NCBI GenBank assembly: GCA_964343505.1 | Contig: CAYFJU010000003.1 | Coordinates: 1-64,000 of the forward strand | Source: TCS55 sp964343505 | GTDB lineage: Bacteria; Fidelibacterota; Marinisomatia; Marinisomatales; TCS55 | Direction of reading: 5' to 3' | DNA length: 64,000 bases | In this document: positions 25,179-33,965 of the stretch, in pieces | Numbering within the stretch: position 1 is the stretch's first letter | Layout of the letters: each line of letters opens with the position of its first letter | Position numbers and translations under genes: made by a program | Notes under the pieces: generated by a model | Told to the model about the DNA's origin: nothing | The model's input: only the letters and a program-made list of their open reading frames with translations | The model's database searches: none

Positions 25179-26894
25179 TTAACCCTTCTCACTTTGAGGT
25201 GTATAATCTTTGTCCGCACCGGGCACACTGTATTCATAGGGCCCGCGATAAACGGACGGAACCGTTTCAAAATTACCATGCCCCAAAGGCGGCGAGGTGG
25301 TGTCCGTCCAATCAATGGTGGTGGCATGCCAGGGATTGGTTTCGCCTGTCTTTTTACCCCGCAGACTGATAATTATATTAATGATAAAGAAAATCTGGGC
25401 CAGACCTAATAGCCAAGCCGAAACAGACATGACTTCATTCAGGTAAAGTACGTCTGCCGCATGAGCATAAATTTCACCCCCATCCCAGAGACGACGGGAA
25501 ACACCGGCAAGTCCCTGGACAAACATGGGCATGAAAACGCCATTCATAAAAATGAATGAAAAGAAGAAATGAAGTTTACCCAATGTTTCATTGGTCCGTT
25601 TTCCGGTCATTTTGGGGAACCAGTAATAGATACCCGCAAACAGGGCAAAAATTGTTCCCGGTGCAACCACATAGTGGAAGTGGCCAATTACATAATAGGT
25701 ATCATGAAGGTGAATATCTGAAGCAGCTAACCCTAAAGGAAGCCCAGTCAATCCACCGATACCAAACATAGGAATAAACCCAAGAGCAAACAGCATGGGA
25801 GTTGTAAAGCGGATGGAGCCGCCCCAGAGCGATAAAAATAAGGTCGTCAGAATCACCACCGACGGGATTGAAATAATCATTGTTGTGGTCTGGAAAAAGG
25901 CGCCGATTGTTGTCCCCATACCGGTGATATACATGTGGTGGGCCCAGACGATAAAGGACATGAAGCCTAGAAAGATCATGGCATAGACCATGGCTTTGTA
26001 ACCCCAGATTGGTTTCCGAGTATTGTTGGCCAAAACTTCCGTTACAATACCAAAAGCGGGCAGGATCAATACATATACTTCCGGGTGGGCCAGAAACCAG
26101 AACAGGTGTTGCCACAGCAAGGGACTTCCGCCGCCGGCATTTTTCACTACTTCACCGGAGACAACCAATCCGCTGGGCATAAAGAAACTGGTACCCGCCA
26201 AGCGATCCATCAATTGAAGAACGCCGGCAGCTTCCAAAGGCGGGAAAGCCAAAAGAAGTAAAAAGGCAGTGATGAACTGGGCCCATACAAAAATAGGCAA
26301 TTTCATCCAGGTCATTCCTTTTGCACGCAGCTGAATGACGGTGGCGAGGATATTAATGGACCCTAATAAGGATGAAGTGATCAGCAGAACCATCCCAAAC
26401 AGCCAGATCGTTTGCCCCATCGTGGCCACATCAGCCAAGGGCGGATAGGATGTCCAGCCCGAATTGGCGGCGCCCCCGGGGACGAAAAAGCCAATGGTCA
26501 TCACCACCGAACCCAAGAAATACATCCAGTAGGAAGTGGCATTCAGTTTAGGAAAAGCCATATCAATGGTACCGATCTGCAAGGGAAGGAAGTAGTTGCC
26601 GAAGGCACCGAAGGCCAAAGGAACAACGCCCAAAAAGATCATTATGGTCCCATGCATGGCGCCGAGAGAATTATACATTTCAGACGGGAGAATGCCGCCT
26701 TCACCCAGCAACGCGCCCACAAATGGAATTGGACTTTCGGGATAAGCTAATTGGTAACGCATAATCATCATCAGTATAAATCCAAACAAGAGCCACAGCA
26801 ATGATGTGATTCCGTACTGGAGACCGATGATTTTATGGTCAGTGGAGAAGATGTACTTCGTCCAGAAACTTTCTTTATGGTGGTCAGTGTACAT
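25179..26894 (-). CDS. ctaD: cytochrome c oxidase subunit I, A1 type (first oxidase)
   Basis: 571 residues with twelve helices. The CuB His-Tyr crosslink and proton-channel Glu are in AHPEVYVLILPAFG near residue 270, CuB histidines in VWAHHMYITGMG, and haem ligands in HFHYVVAPG. The HPEVY motif marks an A1-type enzyme with a D channel. It is the first gene of a ten-gene operon (I, III, IV, two small membrane proteins, II, ctaA, ctaB, sco, DUF420). About 150 bases upstream are non-coding and hold its promoter. Confidence 0.97.
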   Translation of the reverse strand: MYTDHHKESFWTKYIFSTDHKIIGLQYGITSLLWLLFGFILMMIMRYQLAYPESPIPFVGALLGEGGILPSEMYNSLGAMHGTIMIFLGVVPLAFGAFGNYFLPLQIGTIDMAFPKLNATSYWMYFLGSVVMTIGFFVPGGAANSGWTSYPPLADVATMGQTIWLFGMVLLITSSLLGSINILATVIQLRAKGMTWMKLPIFVWAQFITAFLLLLAFPPLEAAGVLQLMDRLAGTSFFMPSGLVVSGEVVKNAGGGSPLLWQHLFWFLAHPEVYVLILPAFGIVTEVLANNTRKPIWGYKAMVYAMIFLGFMSFIVWAHHMYITGMGTTIGAFFQTTTMIISIPSVVILTTLFLSLWGGSIRFTTPMLFALGFIPMFGIGGLTGLPLGLAASDIHLHDTYYVIGHFHYVVAPGTIFALFAGIYYWFPKMTGKRTNETLGKLHFFFSFIFMNGVFMPMFVQGLAGVSRRLWDGGEIYAHAADVLYLNEVMSVSAWLLGLAQIFFIINIIISLRGKKTGETNPWHATTIDWTDTTSPPLGHGNFETVPSVYRGPYEYSVPGADKDYTPQSEKG

Positions 26895-27044
26895 TAATGG
26901 TTCCTGATTAATCTAAAATATGGTTCGAGTTCAAGAAATTGAGGGCTAGAATAGGCCGCGAATCTATGATTCTTTTTCAGAATCAGCAATCAAAACAGAA
27001 AAAATAAGGGCAAAAAAAACGTCACATATAAAAAAAGAAGGGTG

Positions 27045-27515
27045 TTAGGTATAAATCAACTTAGCATTGTCCGTCATTTCATAGAATTCTCCGACAGTTA
27101 ACACATCCTTTACCTGATCGGCAAGATCTTCCTTTTCAAGATGAAACATGTCCATGGCTAGCTTACAGGCATATAATTCCGCCCCTGCATCATCCAGCAT
27201 TTCAATAAATTCATCCACATGGGGAATATCCAGTTTATCCATTTCCTTCATCATCATATGCGTTGCCAGCTTTGACATCCCCGGTAAGCCACCCAGCATT
27301 GTTGGAATATGCATCGCCGGATTGCCAACTGTAGCAACTTTCATATTTCTCATTTTACTTTTTGTAATGGCCTCCAACCCGAAAAAGGTAAAGAAAATCA
27401 TAGCGTCCATCCCCTCCATTCTGGCACCATTAGCTAGAATAAGAGCCGGATAAATACCTTCAATCGAACCTTTTGAACAAATGATTGCAACTTTTTTATT
27501 ATTGTCATTATTCAT
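27045..27515 (-). CDS. DsrE2-like sulfane-sulfur carrier
   Basis: 156 residues of the DsrE/DsrF superfamily. The pattern ALILANGARMEGMDAMIFFTFFGLEAI and the conserved cysteine in GAELYACKLAMDMF are typical of DsrE2-type proteins, which carry persulfide sulfur between rhodanese, TusA and DsrC partners. The methionine-rich stretch after residue 90 is also common in this group. It is the last gene of an SQR-TusE-DsrE operon, 12 bases after the TusE-like gene. Confidence 0.82.
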   Translation of the reverse strand: MNNDNNKKVAIICSKGSIEGIYPALILANGARMEGMDAMIFFTFFGLEAITKSKMRNMKVATVGNPAMHIPTMLGGLPGMSKLATHMMMKEMDKLDIPHVDEFIEMLDDAGAELYACKLAMDMFHLEKEDLADQVKDVLTVGEFYEMTDNAKLIYT

Positions 27516-27527
27516 GAGATATCCCCT

Positions 27528-27836
27528 TTAAATACATCCTTTAGGTTTTTTAACGCCGGCAATTCGTGCTGCTTTTTTCCCAGGACCGCCGGGGAAAAGA
27601 CCATAGAGCTCTTTTGTGGGGATTCCATACACTTTGGTAAGACGCCGTAGTGTTGGTGCTTTACCTGTTTCAATAAACTCATCTCGGACAATATTGAGAA
27701 TTTCCAAATGCCGCGGTGTAAGCACCATGATTCCTTCTTCTTCAGCGATAAGTTTTGCTATTCCTTCAGTCCAGTCATTTGCATCAGCCAAATACCCTTC
27801 AGCATCCAGTTGAACTTGTTCTAATAATGCACTCAT
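27528..27836 (-). CDS. tusE: TusE/DsrC family sulfur-relay protein with a single cysteine
   Basis: 102 residues with the DsrC fold: DAEGYLADANDWTEGIAKLI, LEILNIVRDEFIETGKAPTL and the C-terminal arm ending KKPKGCI. The penultimate cysteine (CysA) is present, but the second arm cysteine (CysB) found in true DsrC is replaced within KKAARIAG. That makes it TusE-like: a persulfide acceptor rather than a partner of a complete dissimilatory sulfite reductase, none of which is visible here. Confidence 0.85.
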   Translation of the reverse strand: MSALLEQVQLDAEGYLADANDWTEGIAKLIAEEEGIMVLTPRHLEILNIVRDEFIETGKAPTLRRLTKVYGIPTKELYGLFPGGPGKKAARIAGVKKPKGCI

Positions 27837-27855
27837 GAATCCATCTCTTTTATTT

Positions 27856-29061
27856 TTAAGTGAATGGTATTTCTTTTCCTTTAATGATTCGATTCCAATA
27901 CAACCATTTGAAAGCCATTTTACCCAAATGATTTAATCGTGTTTCTTTGAGAAGAGCCAGAGGACCTAATCCATGGATGGGATATCGACCAGGTAGTGGT
28001 TCCCGTTCATAATCAAAATCAATCAGAATCGCCTTTTCATGTCCTGTCTCAATAAAACAATTTGCATGACCATCAAATTCTGCAGACATTTGTCTCCCAT
28101 TGATTTTATCCAGCAGATTTCTTTCAATCACTTCAGCTTGAAAATGAATAACTGATCCTGCTTTTGATGTGGGAATATCTGCAGTATCCCCCGCAACAAA
28201 AATATTGTCAAAATCCCGCGCAAGAAGTGTTTTGGGATCTGTTGGGACCAAATTTAATTCATCCCCAAACCCGGCCCGTTCAATAAATTTTGATCCCATA
28301 TTGGTGGGCACAGTTACAAGTGTATCAAATGGAATGGTTCGATTATCCCAGGAAATGATCTCTTTTTTCTCGTTATCTACCGCGGCAATATTGAATTCAG
28401 TATGAAGATGGATTCCTTTTTTGGAAAGAAAATTTCCAAATACTTTCGCTGCTTCTGGTTTGGTAAATGCTTCAGGTAGCGGGGTTACATAATGAATATT
28501 GGTATTGCTACGGTAGCCGTTTCGTTTTAAATACCAATCAGATAGAAATGCAAATTCGAGCGGTGCCACGGGACACTTAATTGGCATTTCAGTAACATGA
28601 ACAACCAAATTGCCACCCTTAAAATTTTTAAATTCGTAATTAAGACCGACAGCTCCGTCATAGGAATAAAAGTCAAATACATCGACACCCCACAAGTCGC
28701 CCTTCATTCCCTCAACCTCTTCCGGAGCAATATTCACCCCAGTGGAAAGAATTAAATAATCATAATCAAATTTATTCCCGTCGGATAATATTACCCTGTT
28801 TTCTGTTGGAATAATTGTTTGAATATCAGAAAAAATGGTTTGAACGGTTGGGTTTAATAATTCATCCTTATTTTTAATGACATCCTCAGGATGATATATG
28901 CCAAAAGGAATAAATAAAAAACCTGGCTGATAATAGTGCACAATGGATTTATCAATGAGAATAATTTCCCATTCATCATTTGATAAATGATTTGAGAATC
29001 GATGGCTGAAAATATTTCCGGCAGTTCCACCACCCAAAATAACAAGTTTTTTCTTTCTCAT
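27856..29061 (-). CDS. sulfide:quinone oxidoreductase-like FAD protein
   Basis: 401 residues with two Rossmann folds: VILGGGTAGNIFSHRF at the N-terminus and the late FAD site NIFVAGDTADIPTSKAGSV. The catalytic-type cysteine sits in PIKCPVAPLEFAF, which aligns with the SQR site, but only one other cysteine (in HANCFIET) is present, so the usual three-Cys set is incomplete. A C-terminal amphipathic part (KMAFKWLYWNRI) could bind the membrane. With TusE and DsrE2 downstream, oxidation of sulfide to protein-bound persulfide with electrons to quinone is a reasonable inference. Confidence 0.75.
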   Translation of the reverse strand: MRKKKLVILGGGTAGNIFSHRFSNHLSNDEWEIILIDKSIVHYYQPGFLFIPFGIYHPEDVIKNKDELLNPTVQTIFSDIQTIIPTENRVILSDGNKFDYDYLILSTGVNIAPEEVEGMKGDLWGVDVFDFYSYDGAVGLNYEFKNFKGGNLVVHVTEMPIKCPVAPLEFAFLSDWYLKRNGYRSNTNIHYVTPLPEAFTKPEAAKVFGNFLSKKGIHLHTEFNIAAVDNEKKEIISWDNRTIPFDTLVTVPTNMGSKFIERAGFGDELNLVPTDPKTLLARDFDNIFVAGDTADIPTSKAGSVIHFQAEVIERNLLDKINGRQMSAEFDGHANCFIETGHEKAILIDFDYEREPLPGRYPIHGLGPLALLKETRLNHLGKMAFKWLYWNRIIKGKEIPFT

Positions 29062-29394
29062 TTTTCTTACCTTTTTCTCCGATAAAAATATAACAACGCT
29101 TTAATACAGAATACAAGACCTTTTTATCCTTTATTAATAAATATAGGCATTTCTCCCCTTTTCGAACTAAGTATTAAATCTGTTAAGTCACGATGGTAAA
29201 AGCAGAAAGAACTATTCGAGGTGTACACGACAAAAGTCAATTAGCGAAGAGCGCCTTTAATGCCGTATATGCCTGGATCAACACAGTGCAGATAAAATTG
29301 CTAAAGATTTCAAACTTTTTTATGACTATCGTATGGGATTTCAGATAGAAATGCAACCGAATCCTTTAGGTTTTGGTTGTCATACCTGTTCTGG
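29062..29394. other. intergenic region with operator-like site and unexplained frames
   Basis: This gap lies between divergently ending neighbours: the SQR operon start and the nadB stop. The right part of the SQR promoter holds a 16-bp motif at 29115-29130. On the plus strand, two overlapping short frames between about 29192 and 29416 look partly gene-like (one ends GFGCHTCSGQASRDW), but neither has a complete start-to-stop structure of known family. They may be relics. Confidence 0.4.
29115..29130 (-). promoter_or_regulatory. regulatory motif upstream of the SQR operon
   Basis: AAGACCTTTTTATCCT, identical over 18 bases (29115-29132) with the site at 37105-37122 and placed at nearly the same distance (54 bases) from the start codon. 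On the minus strand it reads AGGATA-N6-TCTT. Confidence 0.6.
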
Positions 29395-30993
29395 TCAGGC
29401 CAGTCGGGATTGGTAAATGCCTCCTGCAACAAGTCCGGAGGCTATCCGTTCGGTTTTAGCCAGGGTGGTGAAACTGCGCTTGGCCAGTTCGTCAACCGCT
29501 TCCGGGTAATCTGTACGAAAATGACAGCCCCTACTTTCTTGGCGCTTCAGAGCAGAGACCGCGATCATCATAATGACCAGAGCAGCATGGCACAATCGGG
29601 GTGAGGCACCTGAAACCGCCATCTCGGCGGTTTCAAATACAGCACGCTGCAATCCTTTTTGATCCCGTTCCACACCTACAAAATCGTAGGCAACCTTGCG
29701 CAGGTGTTTCCAATAATCCGTTTCATTCTCAAGGTATTCTAATTTATCGTCATTTTGCGGCGCTGCTATTGGGGTAGGTAGGTCCTGGGCCAGTATATCC
29801 TCAGCTACACGGGGACCGAACACAACTGCTTCGAGAAGCGAGTTGCCGGCCAGACGGTTGGCGCCGTGGACACCAGTCGCGGCGACTTCACCGCAAGCCC
29901 ACAGACCGGGAACCGTTGAACGGCCGTGAATGTCGACCGACACATCACCCATGTGATAGTGAGCCGCCGGTACCACGGGAATCGGTTCAATTCTAGGATC
30001 GATTCCGGCGGCCCGGCAATAGCCAAACACAGTCGGGAACCGCTTCGGAAATTTTGCACCCACCTTTTTACGTGCGTTGAGGAAAACACGCTGACCGCTG
30101 GTTCTTTTGCGCCAGACTGCCCGAGCAACGATGTCCCGCGGGGCGAGGTCCGCATCGTCATGTACCCCGGTCATGAACCGTACACCCGTACCATCGACAA
30201 GGGTCGCACCTTCGCCGCGCAGTGCTTCGGTGACCAGCGGAAGGGGCTCATCTAAACCGGTAGTAACGTCCAGGGCAGTCGGGTGGAACTGAACAAACTC
30301 GAGATCAGAAAGCTGGGCGCCAGCGCTCGCGGCCATGGCAATACCGTCCCCTGTGTCACTCTCAGGATTAGTGGTCTTCTCATACAGATGACCGATACCG
30401 CCCGTGGCAAGCACTACGGCGCGGGCCATGATTGCTTTTCGCTTGCCTTCTGTGTCACGGGCCCACGCGCCACGGACCCGGCCGTCTATGATGATCAGTT
30501 CCTCTGCACATGCATCGGAAAGAATATCGATGTGGGCGGCCTTTGTAGCGACTTTACCCAGCGTGCGCATGATTTCGCGCCCCGTACTATCGCCCCCGGC
30601 ATGGAGAATGCGGCGGCGACTGTGGGCGGCCTCACGGCCCAAGCATAACTCGTTATTAGAATCCCGGTCGAAGTGGACGCCGAGATCGATTAGTTGCTCG
30701 ATGGCTTCAGGCCCTGAACTGGTCAGCAGCTCGACTGCAATGGATCTACAAGTACCAGCACCAGTTTTGTGAGTATCCCTTCCATGGGCTTCCGGGTAGT
30801 CGTCGGTACCGATAGCTGCGGCCACACCACCTTGGGCAAGGCAACTCGCCGCCCCTTGGCCGATCGGCGCCTTGGTCAGGATACTCACTTTCAAGGGTGC
30901 AGCATAAATTGCGGCGCTTAATCCGGCCGCCCCGCCGCCGATAATCAGTACATCCGGATTCCCCCCTGGGATTTTCGTACCTGACTTATTCAT
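29395..30993 (-). CDS. nadB: L-aspartate oxidase
   Basis: 532 residues. FAD motif IGGGAAGLSAAIYAAP at about 17-32, the quinone/fumarate-reductase-like active region with QFHPTALDV and HYHMGDVSVDIHGRSTVPGL, and a C-terminal helical domain. It oxidises L-aspartate to iminoaspartate, the first step of NAD synthesis. It is 24 bases downstream of nadA. Its base composition and abundance of CG dinucleotides are clearly higher than in flanking genes, which suggests acquisition from another lineage. Confidence 0.95.
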   Translation of the reverse strand: MNKSGTKIPGGNPDVLIIGGGAAGLSAAIYAAPLKVSILTKAPIGQGAASCLAQGGVAAAIGTDDYPEAHGRDTHKTGAGTCRSIAVELLTSSGPEAIEQLIDLGVHFDRDSNNELCLGREAAHSRRRILHAGGDSTGREIMRTLGKVATKAAHIDILSDACAEELIIIDGRVRGAWARDTEGKRKAIMARAVVLATGGIGHLYEKTTNPESDTGDGIAMAASAGAQLSDLEFVQFHPTALDVTTGLDEPLPLVTEALRGEGATLVDGTGVRFMTGVHDDADLAPRDIVARAVWRKRTSGQRVFLNARKKVGAKFPKRFPTVFGYCRAAGIDPRIEPIPVVPAAHYHMGDVSVDIHGRSTVPGLWACGEVAATGVHGANRLAGNSLLEAVVFGPRVAEDILAQDLPTPIAAPQNDDKLEYLENETDYWKHLRKVAYDFVGVERDQKGLQRAVFETAEMAVSGASPRLCHAALVIMMIAVSALKRQESRGCHFRTDYPEAVDELAKRSFTTLAKTERIASGLVAGGIYQSRLA

Positions 30994-31017
30994 CCCGCCA
31001 TTCTCTCAGTGATTGGG

Positions 31018-32043
31018 CTAACCCCGCCAAGCCTCAATCATCCGCTCGACAGAACGCCGGGCACGTTCGGCAATCTTGGGATCAACAGTTACTTCGAACT
31101 TCATTTCCTTGAGACATTCAGCCACCTTGTCGATGGTAATGCGCTGCATATGTGGGCATATACTGCACGACCGGATGAACTGTGTATCCGGGCACTGAGA
31201 AATCAGGTTATCGCTCATTGAGCACTCGGTGATTAGTGCAACCTTCTTGGGTTTGTGCTTGAAAACCCAGTTGGCCATACCAGAAGTCGAGCCGGAGAAG
31301 TCAGATAACTCGACGACCTCGGGGGTGCATTCGGGGTGCGTCAACACAACAACACCGGGATACGCCCTGCGCAGGTGGTTGATCTGCTCCGGCACAAAAG
31401 TCTCATGAACCTCACAAGCACCAGCCCAGGCAATGATCTCGACGTCAGTCTCGGCAGCTACGTTGCGCGCCAGGAATTGGTCTGGGGTCATGATAACCCG
31501 ATCGACACCAAGGGATTCGACAATCTGCTTAGCGTTGGCCGAGGTACAGCAGATGTCGGACTCGGCCTTCACGTCGGCCGTGGTGTTGACGTAGGAGACG
31601 ATCGGTACCCCAGGGTGTTTTTCGCGCAGGGCCCGAAGGTCGGCGCCGGTGATCGAGGCAGCAAGAGAGCATCCGGCCTCAGGATCAGGGATTAACACGG
31701 TCTTGGTTGGGTTGAGAAGTTTAGCTGTTTCAGCCATGAAATGCACACCGCACAAGACGATGACTTCGGCATCGACCGTGGTCGCCTTAACGGCAAGTGC
31801 GAGCGAATCACCCTTGATGTCAGCGATTAAGTGAAAAATGTCCGGTGTCATATAGTTGTGCGCCAGGATAACCGCGTTTCGCTCTTTTTTCCACTTTAGC
31901 ACTTCCTCGACATACGGCGCCAAATGGGGCCAGTTTATCTCAGGTATCGTCCCCTTAACCCGCTCAAAAATCGGCCGGAGCCTTCCGGGAATTCCCCTTA
32001 TGACTTCCGATCCTGCGTCAACTTTTGGTGCTGCTGCACTCAT
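31018..32043 (-). CDS. nadA: quinolinate synthase
   Basis: 341 residues with the three cluster cysteines in VLCGVHFMAET, AGACEVHE and RSCSICPHM. It condenses iminoaspartate with dihydroxyacetone phosphate to quinolinate using a 4Fe-4S cluster. It precedes nadB; nadC is not in the window. Like nadB it is noticeably richer in G+C than the neighbours. The start at 32043 has only a weak purine-rich leader. Confidence 0.95.
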   Translation of the reverse strand: MSAAAPKVDAGSEVIRGIPGRLRPIFERVKGTIPEINWPHLAPYVEEVLKWKKERNAVILAHNYMTPDIFHLIADIKGDSLALAVKATTVDAEVIVLCGVHFMAETAKLLNPTKTVLIPDPEAGCSLAASITGADLRALREKHPGVPIVSYVNTTADVKAESDICCTSANAKQIVESLGVDRVIMTPDQFLARNVAAETDVEIIAWAGACEVHETFVPEQINHLRRAYPGVVVLTHPECTPEVVELSDFSGSTSGMANWVFKHKPKKVALITECSMSDNLISQCPDTQFIRSCSICPHMQRITIDKVAECLKEMKFEVTVDPKIAERARRSVERMIEAWRG

Positions 32044-32373
32044 CTATCTGGTTCTCTTACTTATATTAAGCACATATGCCGTATATAATTTCGGCCCCCT
32101 GTTTCCGCCCGGTGATTTCTGCCAATGATAATGATCAAATAATCGTCTACAGATTGCTAATTGTGTACAAATAATTTGTCAATGAGAATGAATCCCAATT
32201 TGTTTGATGACAATTTTTGTAATCGATGATGGTATAAATATTCGGGAATTCCCGGGTTACTGATGACAATCCTCTCCTTTTCCATTTTTAGCACCGATTT
32301 TCGTTATAATAATTTAATAAATTCATTATAATGACAACAAGACCATCTTATCCTAATTGCTACAAAAAAAATT
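32044..32373. other. intergenic region upstream of nadA
   Basis: 330 bases, A+T-rich, between the G+C-rich nadA and the Rrf2 gene. It contains the perfect palindrome CGGGAATTCCCG (32243-32254), a motif at 32339-32354 like the regulatory sites elsewhere, and a 42-codon frame on the minus strand (32157-32285) that I do not trust as a gene. Presumably it holds the nadAB promoter. Confidence 0.4.
32339..32354 (-). promoter_or_regulatory. variant of the AGGATA-N6-TCTT motif
   Basis: AAGACCATCTTATCCT matches the 29115 and 37105 sites at 13 of 16 positions. It lies between the 3' end of an Rrf2 gene and the nadA promoter region, 296 bases from the nadA start, so its target is unclear. Confidence 0.35.
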
Positions 32374-32820
32374 TTATTCTTGCATTATTTTTCTTTTTTC
32401 AATCACCCGTTTAGCCAAGTCATCCAGGGGTTCACTGGCAAGCATTTCTCTTATTTGAAATTTGATTGGTTTCCACTGTGCATGGAGCGGACAGGGTGTT
32501 TCATCAGAACATAAATCCAACCCAACCACACAGGGATCTTTTTCGGGCGGCGGGCCATCAACCGCATGAACAATTTCATTTAAAAATATTTCCTTGGAAG
32601 GGCGGGCTAAATTCACCCCACCGTTTCTTCCCCTCGTCGCCTTTACCAGCCTTTGCTTGACTAATGTTTGCATTATTTTTGCTAAAAATTGGTAGGGAAT
32701 ATTGTAGGCTTCAGCGATTTCGCTGATCATAGTTGGGTTTTCTGACTTTTTTTCTGTCAGGTAGATCATAGCCTGGATGGCATATTCCGCAGATTTTGAG
32801 TATAACATGGGGGGCAACAT
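32374..32820 (-). CDS. Rrf2-family transcriptional regulator with three-Cys cluster motif
   Basis: 148 residues. N-terminal winged helix (YSKSAEYAIQAMIYLTEKKS, then AEAYNIPYQFLAKIMQTLVK and TRGRNGGVNLARP) and a C-terminal loop with Cys-x6-Cys-x5-Cys in CVVGLDLCSDETPCPLH. This spacing is that of cluster-binding Rrf2 members such as NsrR and IscR, which respond to NO, iron-sulfur status or redox. It is the last gene of the second oxidase operon, 17 bases after the CxxC microprotein gene, and is a paralogue of the regulator at 56799-57260. Confidence 0.9.
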   Translation of the reverse strand: MLPPMLYSKSAEYAIQAMIYLTEKKSENPTMISEIAEAYNIPYQFLAKIMQTLVKQRLVKATRGRNGGVNLARPSKEIFLNEIVHAVDGPPPEKDPCVVGLDLCSDETPCPLHAQWKPIKFQIREMLASEPLDDLAKRVIEKRKIMQE

Positions 32821-32837
32821 TACTATTTTAACTGCAC

Positions 32838-33035
32838 TTATTCAAAATCATTATTATGATCTTTTTTTCTTATATACATGACAACACCAAAAACCATGAT
32901 AAACGGACTCACGATGATTCCAACCAAAGGAACATAGGCCGATAATCCGCTTCCGAGGGTATCCGATGTAGCACAATAGGGACATGCCCAAATGCCATTC
33001 ATGATTAAAACGAATCGTACAATTGCCTTACTCAC
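32838..33035 (-). CDS. 65-residue CxxC membrane microprotein in the second oxidase operon
   Basis: An N-terminal signal-like segment leads to ACPYCATSDTLGSG, a CxxC motif, then one membrane span and a short charged tail. The plan (signal, Ala-Cys-x2-Cys, span, basic end) matches the 79-residue protein of the first oxidase operon, although sequence identity is low. The family is unknown. It ends the run of structural genes before the Rrf2 regulator, so a role in oxidase maturation is inferred. Confidence 0.65.
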   Translation of the reverse strand: MSKAIVRFVLIMNGIWACPYCATSDTLGSGLSAYVPLVGIIVSPFIMVFGVVMYIRKKDHNNDFE

Positions 33036-33039
33036 GGTA

Positions 33040-33318
33040 CTAAAACGTCCAGTTAAAGGATAAATCGTAAATCACACCCCACATAAAAAATAACGCCAAG
33101 GGAATGGGCAGAAAAACAAGCCGCCGCAGAAGTTTGGTTTCATACCGTAAATGCATGTAGATCATGGCAACCAACATCATTTTAGTGACCGTAAATGCAA
33201 GCAAAAATATAACCAACGGAACTCTGGGCATCCCTATATCAATCACCCAAACTTCAATCACGGTTAAAACTGCCAACCAAACCGCATTCCAGAAATATGT
33301 TTTTTTATGGTCTTTCAT
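33040..33318 (-). CDS. cytochrome c oxidase subunit IV (second oxidase)
   Basis: 92 residues, three hydrophobic spans, COX4_pro-like: KKTYFWNAVWLAVLTVIEVW, FTVTKMMLVAMIYMHLRYE and a final span. The MxxxHLRYE end of the second span parallels the CYFMHL of the first oxidase. It is eight bases after subunit III. Confidence 0.8.
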   Translation of the reverse strand: MKDHKKTYFWNAVWLAVLTVIEVWVIDIGMPRVPLVIFLLAFTVTKMMLVAMIYMHLRYETKLLRRLVFLPIPLALFFMWGVIYDLSFNWTF

Positions 33319-33326
33319 TTATTACC

Positions 33327-33956
33327 TCACAATAAGTAAATCAGTGTGAAAACAAGAATCCATATCAAGTCCACGAAATGCCAAAATAATCCCGCGATTT
33401 CAACCTGATCATATTGAACGGTAGTGTATTTTCCCTTTAATCCATTCCTCAATACAAATCCCAAGTATATCACGCCCGATAAGACATGTAAGCCATGAAA
33501 CATGGTTGTTGAATAAAAGACGGCGCCGTACAGACCCGTTGATGGGAGAAACCGGTCCCCCTCAAACCCGGACTGAGCCAAGGCATCCCCTAAGGCGTCA
33601 CTGCCAATAAAAAAATGGGAATATTCATAAACCTGGATCCCCAAAAAAGCCACACCACCAAAAACAGTTAGGGCCAAGTACCGGATAAATAATTTTTGGG
33701 TCCCTTTTTGAATGGCATTTAAAGCCATGACCATCGTAAAACTGCTACAAATTAGCAAAAAAGTATTAAATGCAGTCATTGGCACATTGAGAATGACACC
33801 TGCCGCGGGCCAAAAACCAGCGGCATTCCTTAAGGCTAATCCACCGATCAGGAGGGTAATAAATGTGAGGCCGTCCATAACAAGAAACAACCACATTGCC
33901 AGTTTCCCGGTTGAAGCGGTCCCGAAAGGTTTTTCTAAGCTAATTGTATTTTCCAT
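33327..33956 (-). CDS. cytochrome c oxidase subunit III (second oxidase)
   Basis: 209 residues with five helices: GKLAMWLFLVMDGLTFITLL, the STTMFHGLHVLSGVIYLGFV helix and the C-terminal GLFWHFVDLIWILVFTLIYL. It is the canonical subunit III of this operon; a shorter paralogue precedes it by nine bases. Confidence 0.92.
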   Translation of the reverse strand: MENTISLEKPFGTASTGKLAMWLFLVMDGLTFITLLIGGLALRNAAGFWPAAGVILNVPMTAFNTFLLICSSFTMVMALNAIQKGTQKLFIRYLALTVFGGVAFLGIQVYEYSHFFIGSDALGDALAQSGFEGDRFLPSTGLYGAVFYSTTMFHGLHVLSGVIYLGFVLRNGLKGKYTTVQYDQVEIAGLFWHFVDLIWILVFTLIYLL

Positions 33957-33965
33957 AAGTCTACC

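Noticed and set aside
32118..32200. Fur-box-like strings (TGATAATGATCA, AATGAGAATGAAT) upstream of nadA
   Set aside because: Each matches only part of the 19-bp Fur consensus in an A+T-rich region, so chance is likely.
32243..32254. Perfect palindrome CGGGAATTCCCG
   Set aside because: Single occurrence, short and not at a promoter position I can define; noted in the intergenic entry only.
32157..32285. 42-codon minus-strand frame upstream of nadA
   Set aside because: Good start context (AAAATGG...GGAGAGG is inside, not before, the start) is missing and the peptide has no recognisable pattern; the region is better seen as promoter DNA.
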